Of a stretch of DNA of 64,000 nt, positions 1-11,740 are shown in pieces. Below the pieces are notes generated by a model, which worked only from the letters and a program-made list of their open reading frames with translations, made no database searches and was not told the DNA's origin. The DNA lies in NCBI RefSeq assembly GCF_004798865.1, contig NW_025336598.1, positions 15,092,231 to 15,156,230 of the forward strand. Direction: 5' to 3'. Origin of the DNA: Varanus komodoensis (taxonomy: Eukaryota > Chordata > Lepidosauria > Squamata > Varanidae). Every line of letters starts with the position of its first letter. Position 1 is the stretch's first letter. The translations under genes and the position numbers were made by a program.

Positions 1-3000
1 TGGCAAAGACAGCAAGAGGGTAGACTCACTCTGGGGAGGGCTGATTGAGGATGCCCTGCTGAAGGGCCATCAGAAACCTAGAGCTTGTTCTGGTTCCATG
101 TGCTGGTCTTGACAATATAGTATTAGTGGATAAGCAACTGAGTTACAGATTAGAACATCTCTTGTTTGACATGCCCCTGCCATGAACTTTCTGGGTGGCA
201 AGTCACCCTTGCTCACTTTCAACCCTGATCTACAATATGGGAATAATCCAAATTATTAAAGTACAAATTACAAGCTAAGGTATGTGAAGTGATTTTAAAG
301 TATTGTTTTTTGTACTATTTAGTATTCATAGTATTGGAATGCTTGCAGTTAATTTGGAATTACTAATTGGAATCTCTGACATAGTTACTAAATGCTGCAG
401 GTCAATTGCAGTGCTGGCTAAAAATACCATGAAAACCTTCCCAAATGGCCACTGCTGGGGGAGAGCAGTCCATTGAACATTGGATTCTTACAGTGGACTA
501 CTTGCCTGGACAGAATCGCTGTGGCCTCTTCTAACACAGCAGGGGTAGGCTCGGTGGGTGACCACTGTTTTCCCTAACTATTTTGGACAGGGAATGAAAT
601 TCCACTTGCCAAGGCAGCTAGAAGGCATTCTGTTACATCAGACTACAGACTGAGACATGCATCTTCGTGTAAACATCACAACATTGCCTTCAGTGGGACG
701 TCCATCTGGACACACATTCCAATGCAAATGAGCACTGGCCCAGTTGTCTTGGTAACTGGGAAACACTTCTCTTTCTATCCCAGTGACCCCTGTGTCCTTG
801 CACAAAATTTATGCAGGATATATGTCAAATATATTTCAAAAGGGGAGATGCATTTCATGGAGGAGTAAAACATGCTTGCCAAGCTTGGCTTCCAGGTTTG
901 GCCAAGCACTAAGCAGAATCACTGCTGATCTTGTCTTTTTTTTCCTGCCACTGACAGTTCAAATGGATTTCTCCGCTGCTATCCTTCCCTTCAGGTAAAG
1001 AAAGATAGAATCCATGCCTTTCCCCTCCTGTGTGACTTCACTACAGCTCAGTGGATTTAACTTATTGTATATAATGATCTAAAATATCCAGAAGAAAACA
1101 TAATGATTTAGCAATCTTCTTTACCTCACTTTCCTTCACTTATAAGGATGATGTTCTGCTGATAATAGATAGAGGGCTTTTATGGAAATTACTGGTGTTG
1201 TAATCTGGAAGAAGGCTGTCAACTGCAGGAATGATGAGGAAGAGCTATAGAAATCTAATTTCCTGCTAAATAATCCTTCTCAAGCAAAGTATACTTTATT
1301 TGACATCTTTATGACAAAGGATCAGAGTGTGATTAGTTTTTGGACCCTCGGAAATGATTTGACTTGGCAGATCATCACTACTGAAGTCACTGGAAAGACA
1401 GGATATATAGATCCCTGTCTAATGCAACAGATTTGGGATTCTTCATAGGATTTGAGGGTATTCTCTGTGCCTTTATTTTTACATAATGTTCTGTAGCTGA
1501 ACAGGGGGTAAGCCATTATAAAACTAGCTTCGTTGATGAATGTCAGAGATCAGAGCAGGAATGTACAAATGTGGCTCTGAATTCCACTATTTTTTTCCTG
1601 AATTTGTTGAAAAACAGTAGACATGTTTCACCAGAGTAGGTAAGCCCTCCCAAATTTATCTAGAAAGGGTATGGAGCATATGGGACATGGTGTGAGCTAC
1701 TTCTCACTGAGGCAGTAAAATCCATGTGCAGACCGTTCCACTTCAGGTTGCACATGGCATTTTGGTGGGACAGTGCTGACTACCACACAAAAAATGACTA
1801 GTAATATTAAGGGGGAAATAATCTGCACAGTGGCCTTCTTTTACTGGGATTGTGGCAGGGGATGGGTGCAGGACAGGAAGCAGTGAAAAAACAACAGAAG
1901 ATTTTCAGGCAAATGTATTCTGTGAAACTTTGCTTAAGGTCTACTTAACTGTCTTGGAAATTCTTCAAGTAGTTTCGTCTGCCTGCCTCCTTCCTTATTT
2001 TCAGTCTTTCCCTGGCCATGACCAAAGCTCAGGTGCATGGTGCTTCAATAAACCAAGACACCTTATCATTGCATTGCCCAGGGTTCCTTTATGATCACTG
2101 ATATTCTGATTTACAGCATAATCCTACAGATTGATTTTAATGGGACATAGTCAGCAACAACTATGTGCGGCAGGGCCTCAAGATTTATGGAGCTCTGGGT
2201 ACATGTGGGATTTTGGGACACTGTCATGGGCACCACTGCAAAATGGCTGCCGCCATGGCTTACCACTGAACAGCTGCCAGGGCTCCCTGCCTCTTCAAGA
2301 GGTGTGCATGAGGGTGGGGAGAGAGAGAAAAGCAGCAGGCTAGAGACTGGGAGGGAGCTAAAAGGGCAGTTATGAGGGAAGAAGCCTTTGAAAAGCTCCT
2401 TATATTGCCCCCAGGAAAGTGGTTGTGAAACTTGACTTTCTGGATCTTTCTTGACTCCTCTTCCTTGCTTCTTGTATCACCTAACAGGGCTGAGTATGAG
2501 TAACACAGACATAATTAACAACTGCAAGAGATACCCGCCGCCTTTTTCTGGAATTGCTTCCACTCGGTGAACATTTCCAACTGTGTTATGATCATCAGAA
2601 AATGTTGATTGCTGTTCTATTGTTCTCAATACATATTTGCTTTCAGGACTTTTTTGTGTAGGAGCTAGTGTGATTGCAGAGCAGCTGTTAAATGGAAGAA
2701 GATCTCATAGCTCTGTCCCAGGAATATTCATTTTTTCTTGACCTCCGAGACTGGTCAGAACTTGAACAACAGCAGCAGCTACAACAGAATCTATTATTGC
2801 AGTCACTCCTAACTAGATTTTTTAAAACCTTCCCCAAACAATGCTGCTTAATGATTATGTATTAAGGTTGAGATATCTGTCTTTGTGCCATGGAATCAGG
2901 TTGAGTAAATGAAAGGGGGGAGGGAATCCCACCCACCACAGCAACCTAACAAGATGACTTTTTGTACCTGTAGGGAATTTGACTTGCAAGAATGATGTTG

Positions 3001-4121
3001 AAAACATTAATGAATATGTATGTTATTTTTAGCAATTTCCTGCTCTTCCTCTTCAGTGGTATTATAGCAGTAGAGAAGGCAATCTGCTTCCCATTGTGCA
3101 TGTTCTGTAGTGCAGAAGAAAAATCTTCTGGGCATGGAGGGTTCATAATATAAGCAAGTCTTTTCTGTGACTTTCAATTGCTGTAGGTTTGTGATGGTCC
3201 ACCGCACTTTAATAATTAGTCTATGGGGAGCCTTAATAGACTAGGGCAACTCTTTTTTAATTAATAATCCCCACTACATGAGCTGACCAGGAGAAATCAA
3301 ACCACAGTTTAGCTCCAAGGTAATGTGAACTTAGAGGAAATCATGTTTTTAACTCCTGTGGTACTGCACTCCCTCTGACGTCTACTAAACTGGTTAACTG
3401 GGAGCCAATATTTTCAGGTGAATTAATTAGAACAGAAGAAACTTCTGTGACTATTATTCCATGGAAAATTTGCATGGGCAAAATTATGGGAGGGACAAGC
3501 ACACAAGTGGCTTGATTGCCATTCTGTGACGGAAGTGGTGGCGGTGACAGTGGTGGTGGTGATGCTGCTGTAAAAGATTGATCAGGGATTGCGTCTGCAC
3601 AACCCAGCTCAGTAGTCCCTCAAGAGGCAGCTCCAACGTTGATGAGCCTACAAGGGAGGCAGGAGCAGGATGGACAGAGAAGTACAAAAGGTAGGGTGGG
3701 GGGAAGAGAGATAAAGAAGAGAGGATGAAGGTGGAGAGGAAAGGTAGGCACAGGTGGAGTGGACCTGTGTTAGAGGAACATAAAGGCAGGGAAATATAGA
3801 GAACAAAGGGACTATAAAACAGACTGTGCAACAAAGAGACTGGGGGTGCAATGACTACAATTTTCTGGAATCTTCCAAAAAAAGATTGGCTGTCCCAGAG
3901 AAGGTAGACACCCCTTAGCTAGAACCAGTCTTCATGAGTGAGAATTCTGAAATAGATGACATCTTCAGTTCCATGTGATAAATTGGTTTTAGAAGTGTTG
4001 GTTCTTGATGACAAGCACCAAAAATATTCCAAGAAAAGCAATTAGCTGCCTATAGACTGTTTCTCTCTACTTTTTTTGGAAAGAAGATAATCACCTGAGA
4101 TGCATTTAGGAAAATGAAAAC
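1..4121. other. Single-copy intergenic DNA, no gene recognised
   Basis: No exon-like frame, RNA gene or recognisable transposon was found. Visible structure is limited to a GGT/GTG-rich patch near 3530-3570 and a purine-rich run near 3660-3770. The open frames here are short, overlap on both strands and show no known protein motif. Confidence 0.6.
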
Positions 4122-4182
4122 ATATATTTAATTTAATTTGTATCCTGCCTTTCTATCACAAAGTGCACTCTAAAATGGCTTC
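4122..4182 (-). mobile_element. LINE/SINE 3' tail remnant
   Basis: An AT-rich stretch (attta atttaattt) is followed by 'tatcctgcctttctatcaca', which is the reverse complement of the common reptile LINE/SINE tail 'gtgatagaaaggcaggata'. Only the tail is present, so this is a heavily 5'-truncated minus-strand insertion. The family (L2-like or Sauria SINE) cannot be decided from so short a piece. Confidence 0.45.
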
Positions 4183-5911
4183 GTTTCTGATTTCTGCAGG
4201 ATAGACTGAGACCTTGAACTTTAGAACTCAGTCAGGACAGCTGGTCTGTAGCCTACATTTTTTCCTGAGTTTAGACAGTGCCCTAAACTGGACTGTTTAG
4301 AAATAATAAATCATTTGCTACCAGATTGTATGAGAGTATTTATGGGGGCTATAGACCACGGCAGCATCAATGTCTTCCTTCCAGCTGACCCACCAACAAA
4401 AATATGTGAAGGATTTTTTAAAAGATCGTTATACACAAACTAGCGTGTCACACTTACAGAGGAATTTCATTTTGGTGGCAGGAAATACAAGGCTTCCGCG
4501 CTAACCTGGACATTTGAATATTCACTGAACTCCTCTCAATGGAGTTCAGTGGACTTAAAATGCCTTAAGTTTGGCTGGAACATGTTGCCTGGCAGGAGTG
4601 ACCCAAAGGAGATGGAAAGCTGAACATGTGATATGATGCACATGTGCTTGTGATTAGCTAAGGGGATGATCATATGGCCCTAGACATGGCTCAGATTCCC
4701 AGTTCCAAGGATGGAGATAGCAGTCTAACCTCGGGCCTGGGGAATTGAAACTCCAATTCCCCTTCTTCATCCATTCTTAGCTACGCAGAAAGCAATATGA
4801 TGACTGTTCAAAATCTGAAAAGGGGGTGAAAGAAGGCAGGGACAGGATGAAACTGGAGCAGCGAGGATATAAAGAGCTACTCCAAACTCTTTCCTTCCTT
4901 TTCCATCTAGTGAAAATGCAGAGTGGAAGGAGCAGAGAAACAAAATCATCTCCATCTTTCTCTTGCCTTTAAAGAATGTGAGTCTCTGCGTTTGGAGACT
5001 TATGTTCATCATCAAAGGATTGCACTAATTGTATGGGAGTTTGTAGCTGAGATGTTGAGAAGGTGCTTTTGAATTCTGGTAATGAGCTCCCACAAAGAGT
5101 TTTTTCTCTCTTTAAACCCAACCCACACTCTCAGATTTATAGTTTGATAGGGCATTCCTCTGAACTCATACAGGACAATCAGATAACACCAACTTAAGCC
5201 TGTACATGTGTTGCACATAAGGTCTGAAGCAGCCTACTTGTGTGCAAATTGTTTCTTCACACCTGAGGGCAGATTAGACTCAGCATCTTAGCTGGCAGTG
5301 GCTGTATCACATCTACCTCCTTTCTTGTTTCTTCTCAGCATGTAGAACAGCTTTTGTATATATTCAGCATCCTCTATGGTGGCAAATCATAGCCAAACTG
5401 GCATTTCTTTTAAAAATTCTGCTCCTCTTGCTTTTTTGAGCATATCTGATTACAGGCACATATTCCCAGATGACTTTGGAATGGCAGTATTTGTGCTGCT
5501 CACTCCAACTTAAGATCTGATTCACACTGAGGTGGTAAAGCTAGGTTGGGGCTGTAATCACGAGTACTTTGTGGTATTTTCAAATGTTCAGTTTTAACAA
5601 CTTGGTTCTTTATAGACATCAACTTGTCATTTTTACAGTGATTTTCAGGTGGTGGCTCATGTGTACATTTGCTGTACTTAGAAAACTAACACATCAGGGA
5701 GAAGAATATTCTCATTTCAATGAGTGCTATATGTGTGTGTGTAGGTGTATGCAAAAATATAATTACATGAGCTCAACGTCTTTGATCTGAAGCCGTAGGG
5801 CTCAGATAGAATGTTGCCAGCTAGGTAATAACCAGTTGGCGACCAAGCAAAACTAAGGCAGGGATTCAAAGCTGATTTCAAGGATGATTGTGATCACAAA
5901 CTAATAACTAG
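4183..5911. other. Single-copy intergenic DNA with a short hairpin
   Basis: No gene or named repeat was recognised. A perfect 11-bp inverted repeat with a 7-nt loop lies at 4523-4551 (cactgaactcc / ggagttcagtg). It resembles the self-complementary 'ccattgagttcaatgg' type of word in a common dispersed squamate repeat, but the flanks are too diverged to call the family. Confidence 0.5.
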
Positions 5912-6440
5912 ATTTATTTATATATTATTTACTTATTATACTTATATGCTGCACCCACACATAGCTGGCAAGGGTCTCTGTGTAGCTTACAGTAGGTAAT
6001 AACAGCAAAAAACAACAATTACAGGTAAAATTGAATTAAGGCGATAAAACAGTTATAAGCCAACTATTAAAAATTATAACAATCAAACATTTAAAATAAA
6101 AGTTAAAAACAATTAAAATTGTTTAAAAATTAGAGTCTGGGGGTTGAAACTCACAGAAAGGCAGCATCAAGGTCAAATAAAACATGCAAACCAATCAATT
6201 ACCAGCACATCTGCAAAATAAAAATGTTTTCACTTGGTGCCCAAGGGAGAGAAGTGATGGCACCTGTCATATTCCCTTAGGAAGGAGGTTCCAAAGGTAG
6301 GGTACTACCACATGGAAAGCCATTTCCCTGCTCACTTCATTGGTGGGGGGTAGAACTCAGAGAAGGACCTCCGATGAAGAACTCAGTGAGCAGAAAGGAA
6401 CACATGGGGAAAGGCATTCCCTCAGATATTCCTCAGAAAC
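5912..6440 (-). mobile_element. L2-like LINE, 3' end remnant
   Basis: Reading from the left, a TTTAT-rich tail and a 'tatatgctgcaccc' tail module are followed by an A-rich 3' UTR (about 6000-6130). The degraded end of the coding region comes next: 'ttttcacttggtgcccaa' near 6230, then 'ggaggttccaaaggtagggt'. This order matches the better-preserved minus-strand L2-like copy at 20.03-20.46 kb (tail, A-rich spacer, 'cctggtgccgaaaaac', 'gcattccatagattgggcgc'). It is 5'-truncated and old, with several breaks in the reading frame. The L2 assignment, rather than another member of the CR1/L2 group, is an inference. Confidence 0.62.
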
Positions 6441-6504
6441 CATGTGAAAATTTGTTCTCTTCCTGTGGCTTACATGTATGAGTTGGAAACTTCCCTGAAA
6501 AAAA

Positions 6505-6548
6505 TTATTTATTTATTGATTTAGAATATTTATATGCCGTCCTGTCAC
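6505..6548 (-). mobile_element. L2-like LINE tail fragment
   Basis: The sequence 'ttatttatttattgatttag' followed by 'aatatttatatgccgtcc' mirrors the start of the 20.03 kb L2-like copy (ttatttatttatttag, then 'tctatgccgccc'). Only the extreme 3' end was inserted or survives. Confidence 0.5.
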
Positions 6549-7646
6549 GAAAGCCATGGATATGATCAGAATTCTCTGAACCGTATTCCTAGTTCCCCCA
6601 TAAGCTCCACCTAAATACAGCCCTCCAACTTTGCCTCATATTTCATTCTAGGTGAACTTTGGTGGCATATCTGCATCAAAAGTCAGGACTGATGGACTAG
6701 ACAAAGTAGGGATGGATGAATCTCTCTGTTTCAGTCCCCCTGTATTTGATTTTTTAGTCAAGGTTTTTCTAATCTAAAATATGAGGAACTTTATGAATCT
6801 CAGTACAGTCTTATCAAAACCACCATGAAATAAAATTCTTAGCCATCCACATTGACCAAATTCAGCAGGTACAGCTACTTGCATCATGGAAAGGACCGTG
6901 ATTCTGTAGTTGCTAAAGATGCAAAACCTGCTGCCAGAATTAAGTAAATTCAGCAACAATACCCAGGGAATCCAAACCTTGATGTTTATGAACAAAGCAT
7001 GAAAATGGGAGCTGGATGCTCAAATCCATCAATTTTGGATGTGTAGAGAAAAACCACCAGAAGACTTCTCGTATATAGAGAAGATAGGGTGGTGTGACAC
7101 AATTGCTCCTTCTATTCCTATACCTCATTAAGACCTTAAAAAAACAGAGCCTCCTTAAAACCCAGATGAGGCCCTCCAGCATGAAAAAAAAATGCTATTC
7201 TAAGCCAATTTGCTGATTAGGATGGTGCAACCTTAGAATGCAGGAGAATACCGTAAACAGTGGAACTTATCATTGTGAGACTTGCGAACAGCAGATGTGA
7301 CCAATTAACTGTTTTGAATATCATATAGTATTCTACAGCAGGTAACACTCGAAAGTTTAGGATAAAAAGCCTCGCAGCTCTGCCCAAGGTGAGCTTCGGT
7401 GCAGACCTAGCCAAGGGAAGGTGCTGCATGCCAGCCTTGTTGTCGCTTCGGGGGCTCCTGAGAACTGATTGAGGAAAGTCGGCTTGCTTGGTATTGTATA
7501 TTTTTTTATGTCATTGTACCTGCTTATATTATTGTGCCTGCTTTAGAATAAAATTTTTAGACTTTAACCCACTTGTGTGCTTATTACTTCTGGATCCAGA
7601 AAGGACCCTTGCCCTTGGCAAAACAGGATCCTCCCTTGATCAGCTC
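6549..7646. other. Intergenic DNA, no gene recognised
   Basis: No exon or clear repeat was found. The stretch 7340-7560 has a promoter-to-polyA look (gataaaaagcc near 7360, aataaaattttt near 7547), which could be the middle of an old LTR. No TG...CA ends with a matching duplication were found, so it is not called. Confidence 0.45.
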
Positions 7647-7694
7647 CCAAGCCAAGCCAAGCCAAGCCAAGCCAAGCCAAGCCAAGCCAAGCCA
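7647..7694. repeat. (AAGCC)n microsatellite
   Basis: About 9.5 perfect tandem copies of CCAAG/AAGCC. Perfect copies point to recent slippage. The array opens reading frames on both strands (SQAKPSQAKP-type and WLGLAWLGLA-type repeats) that are artefacts of the repeat. Confidence 0.97.
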
Positions 7695-8675
7695 CCCCTC
7701 CCAAGTTCTTCCCATTTTGAGAGTGAAGAAATGTGTGACTTGTAGTGAATTCTTATTAGAAACGAGCTGTCTGTCCATTATTGGAGAAGGAAGTCATGAG
7801 CACAACCCCTGTTCTTCTACACCGGTGGACTTGCACATGAGCATGCTCTCCTAGTGGCTGGCCTGTGGAATATGCTGGTCACACTGCCATACGAAGAAGA
7901 ACCTCCTGCCTGCTTCTCCCGAGGGCCCCAGTGCTGGCTGTTCAAACTGCCTGACAGAACCACTTAAATAGGTAGGTACAATGCAGTATAGCTGGCTTAA
8001 GATGAGCCTGGTTTTACATGAGCCTGGCCAAGGGCTGGCATGTGTTCCTATATGGGGATACACATGCTGAGAATCTGGTGGAGGTTCTCTGATCATGGTT
8101 TTGAACTTTTTCCTCTTACACCTCATCCCGCAGGGTATGAAGCAGCTGTGTTATGCTTTGAACACACAGTAGAAGTGGTGCACATCTGTTGTTACTGCAT
8201 TTAAGAGGAAACTATTAATAGCCCATTATAAAACATTTAGAGTTTTTAAAAAACTTTTGGAGTTCTGTGGCAGATATTCAAAAGCAGCACATGCCATAAC
8301 TAATTCAATTTCGTATTTTATTAATCTTGTTATAAAAAGAGAAATTCAATCTCTTCAAACATCTTGATATAGTCAAGTTAATTACCATAACTATAAATCT
8401 TTTATTACAAATGAGACATTGTCAGTTTCTAGCCTTGGCTAGATTTTTAAAAAATGAAATCATCTTGCAATTTATACACTGTTAAGTTATAAGGCTATTT
8501 TAAATGTCCCAACATATAGATTACATCTTGTCTGACTTTATGTGCTTATAACTCATGCAACTTTATATAATATCAAAAACTTTCACACGTGCACACACAC
8601 ACACTGGGTTAACATACCATGTGTTATGTGGGGCTGACTCTGCATCTTGTTCAGAAGTTTCAGCTAGTGTACCAC
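7695..8675. other. Intergenic DNA, no gene recognised
   Basis: Nothing with a recognisable coding or repeat signature. The interval 8290-8560 is strongly AT-rich with several TAATT words. A short CA run lies at about 8592-8605. Confidence 0.5.
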
Positions 8676-8842
8676 TTCGGACCAGTCTCGAACCCTCAGT
8701 CAAACCTACCTTGCAAGGTTGTTGTAAGGATAAGACTGATAGGAGGAAGATTGTGTAGATGGCCTTCAGTTCCTTGGACATGTACACTGCCTTGAGTTTG
8801 CTGGTAGGAAAACAGTGGATATAAATCTAATAAAGAAATACT
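8676..8842 (+). mobile_element. Sauria-type SINE, 3' part
   Basis: The segment keeps the body and tail of the Sauria SINE: 'ccagtctcgaaccctcag', 'caaacctaccttgcaagg', 'ttgttgtaaggataag', then 'actgccttgag...aaaacagtggatataaatcta'. It aligns in order with the fuller copy at 11493-11740. The tRNA-like head is missing or too diverged to see, so this is an older or truncated copy. Confidence 0.7.
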
Positions 8843-8924
8843 AGCAAAATGCCTTGCTATCTGCGCATTGCACCTATACTTCAAAACAAAACCAATCCTG
8901 CATTGTTGGCCTAAGAGCTACCAA

Positions 8925-9125
8925 ATCATGTTCAAGCTTTTTTTGACTGATATTCAGAGCCCCAAATAACTTGGGACCAGGATGCCTAGCCAAGAATCTT
9001 CCCATATGGAAACCTAGTCAACCTCTGAGATCTTTCACCACGACTTCATGAGACAGTTTTGCCATTAAGTAAGAATTTCCCTAGTCAGTTCATTAATAGC
9101 ATCAATGTCTTTCATATTCGAGGAA
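8925..9125 (+). mobile_element. L2-like LINE, RT C-terminal remnant
   Basis: The words 'agccccaaataacttggg', 'accaggatgcctagcc' and 'ctctgagatctttcacc' correspond to the conserved block reading 'KALNGLGPGYL...LRS' near the end of the L2-like ORF2, as seen on the minus strand at 20.19-20.44 kb. The copy is old, frame-broken and truncated at both ends. Confidence 0.45.
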
Positions 9126-10318
9126 ACAAATAAACTAAAGCAACCCTTTGTCTTGACACTATGCCTCAGCAGTCCATAAATTTACTGTTGGAATTTTTCT
9201 TTTCACTTGAGTTAACAGTACACCTGTTAGAAAGTGGCAGTTTTCATTATTACTGCAAAAGGTGTTCAGGCATCAGAGTATATGAGCTTTGGCACTGCTC
9301 GTTCATCAAGCAAAGAAATCTGTTTCCTGTATTAAAAGAGAGACAAGGAAACACAGGAAAGCAATAGATGGAGAGATAAGTGGATATAAAAAGGATGGAC
9401 GGCAAAGACGAAAATTCAATTTCTCCAACGAAACATGCACAACCTTGTTTCTTTACTGTTATCTGTTGATCCTGTTGTCTGCTATAGGTGAACAAAAACT
9501 GAACAGCATGTCTAAAACACCATTTAGGGCAAGGTTTTTAAAGGAAGTAAATAGGATTTCAGGGGCTTTAAGTAGGGTATCAGATGGATTGGTCTCTTGA
9601 TAAAGGAACTTTCCTCAGGAAGAGCGGTTAGAATTATTGGATGTGAAATATTCTTCCAAGGAAGAAGTTGCTCGTAAGATCAATCTAAAACAGCTTCTAA
9701 CCAAGGCTGATATGAGATAATTTACTTTGTTTTGCATCTTTGTGTATATGTGTAGGTGTCAGGAAATACCTATGCTATAATTTTCTTCTATTGGCTGGGA
9801 CAGGTATGTGCAGAATCCATCAGAGTATTATCAAAAAATGGAATGCTAGATAAACCCATCTAGAGGGGAAAGATCTGCAGGTTTCTCAGTCACCAATATC
9901 AAAGAACATGTTTAAGCCCCATCCCAATGATCCCTCCTCATTTTTCCTATTTAAGTGGGTGAATTATTGCCATTCACTCATATGGAACATCCAATCACTT
10001 GGTGACACTATCTTCCCACCCTTCAGGCTACCCACACCCCTCTGGAGAGGAAGCACCTTCTTTTCATTCTGTGGCAATAGTCCACTCACTGGAACTTTTT
10101 GGATTCAACCAGGTTTCAGCTGCGGTGATGAAATCAGAGAAGTTCTAGAAGATTTGATAAGAAAGCAGAGAAGGTCACAAATAACAATGATAGCAGCAAC
10201 TTTCCATCCAAAATTTCTTCATAGACAATTAGGAACCATTTGCAATATCCAGTAATAGAAATCTTTTCCCTATTCTACTGCTGGTTCCTCCTCATCTTGG
10301 TGCTCTTGTGGAACCGCA
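9126..10318. other. Intergenic DNA, no gene recognised
   Basis: No exon, RNA gene or named repeat was recognised. Open frames of about 100-115 codons (for example 9289-9600 and 9908-10255) have no familiar motifs and show no splice-site or codon pattern that would support them. Confidence 0.5.
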
Positions 10319-10352
10319 GATTCATAGAATAGTAGGATCAAAAGGGCCCTGA
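10319..10352 (-). mobile_element. CR1 LINE 3' terminal fragment
   Basis: 'gattcatagaatagtaggat' followed by 'caaaagggccct' is the reverse complement of the CR1 3' end, which terminates in short ATTCTATG-like units. Only about 35 bp can be recognised. The sharper CR1 ends at 13550 and 52747 in this window share the 'catagaatagtag' word. Confidence 0.55.
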
Positions 10353-11492
10353 GTGCGCAATTAAGACCAAGCTTTGGGATCAGAAAGAGCAAGGGAACAT
10401 GCAGCAGATGGAAGGCTGGCTCAGAGTCATTAGGAGCTGCAATTTGGGGTGGCTTGCCTTGGCTTAGCTGGGCCCATAACAGGTCAGGGATTTCAAACAA
10501 GGAGGAAGTCCTACTCCAGTTTCCCTCCTCTTTTCTGTGAGTGTGGCAAAGGACTGGCAAATCTTAGCTGTACCTGAGGATATTTACGGCCATCCGTTAT
10601 GCCCTTCACATAATTACAACACCACGGACAAAAGACAGATGTATAGATAAATATGTAGATAGGTATCTTTTTAAAAAGCTGTCATCTCAGAAGGATGCGC
10701 ATATAATGTTTAAAGTGTTATTTTAACGTTACCAACAGAAACACCTTATCATTTATTAATCGGCTTTGTCAATCATTAATTATTCATTATTAAATCAGCT
10801 CCATCATGGCTTTAAATAGATGCGATGTCTGACTGATTTGACAAATATATAATCAGTGCATACCCTAATTGTGAATTTGCATAGATTTACAAGCAACACA
10901 GGCCTTTCTTCGAGAACCATTAATCTATGCTATTTAGGAGGAAGCAACAGCAGGCATGAATGACATGAGGACTTGGCTGTTTCCTGCTGTTTCAGGTTGA
11001 GCTTGCTGAAGGCATCATCTCCACTCTGGGGAAAAAGTGGCTTTCCTTTTGCATGTTCAAGTGGCTGACTTGCTCCTCTCTGTAACCTCAGTCTACTTTC
11101 CTTGGCAAGAGCCCAGCTGCTTTGAATGGCCACTCACACACTCTGCTGGATGTGCATGTGCCTGAATTCTTACCATCATCCCACTTCTGTTTTCAAACCC
11201 TGGAGAGCTACTGTTAACAGTAATAAGCTAGATGGACCCCTGGTCTGGGTCTGCTTAAGGCACCTTCCTGAAGTTGTTAGAATGGCAGACCAATTCCTAG
11301 TGGGACGTGGGGCACACAAGAACATAGACAACCTGTCAAGAAGGTATCTGGCATGGAAAGTGTTTCCCATTGAAGGGCAGGACCAGCCATTTTGGGGCTT
11401 GCTGCAATTCTCTGAAAATCTCTTTGATGGCCATTTTGGCTCATTTCCATTTACGTTGTTTTACCTCTTTTTTGGGTTCATTCGAATGGGGA
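10353..11492. other. Intergenic DNA with a candidate conserved noncoding element
   Basis: No gene was found. The stretch 10690-10930 is repeat-free and AT-rich. It is packed with transcription-factor-like words: TTATTAATCGG, CAATCATTAATTATTC, ATTTGCATA (POU octamer-like) and GATTTGACA. This composition is typical of vertebrate developmental enhancers, but only cross-species conservation could show it. Confidence 0.35.
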
Positions 11493-11740
11493 AGTGTGCA
11501 TCTGTGGTGTAGTGGTTAAGAGTGTGGGACTGGGACTCAGACAATCCGGGTTCTAGTCCCCGCTCAGCCATGGAGCCAACTGGGTGACTTTGGGCCAGTC
11601 ATAGACTCTCAGCCCAACCTACCTCACAGGGTTGTTGTTGTGGGGATAAGATGGAGAAGGAGAATGATGTAAGCTGCCTTGAGCCCTTTGTAGGAAAAGG
11701 CAGGATATAAATAGAAATATAAATAAATAAATAAATAAAT
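11493..11740 (+). mobile_element. Sauria SINE (tRNA-derived, Bov-B-type tail)
   Basis: This is the clearest SINE in the window. The tRNA-like head carries a box-A-like 'tggtgtagtggttaagagtg' (about 11503-11522) and a box-B-like 'gggttctagtcccc' (about 11548-11561), the internal RNA polymerase III promoter. The body follows with 'ctgggtgactttgggccagt', 'ctcagcccaacctacctc' and 'cagggttgttgttgtggg'. The tail 'gtaagctgccttgagccc', 'ggcaggatataaat' and (AAAT)n ends at 11740. Sauria SINEs are specific to squamates and are mobilised by Bov-B LINE machinery through the shared 3' end. The copy is near full length and moderately diverged. It is not a functional tRNA gene. Confidence 0.88.

Noticed and set aside
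3484-3851. Minus-strand frame ending in a His-rich run
   Set aside because: The His run comes from the GTG/GGT-rich patch; no coding evidence.
7220-7640. LTR-like promoter and polyA words
   Set aside because: No matching terminal duplication and no convincing TG...CA ends.
7488-7854. Frames with repeated PSQAK and WLGLA units
   Set aside because: Translation of the AAGCC microsatellite, not a repeat protein.
11493-11570. tRNA-like sequence with boxes A and B
   Set aside because: It is the head of a Sauria SINE, followed by SINE body and tail; it does not fold as a full tRNA and has no proper acceptor stem.
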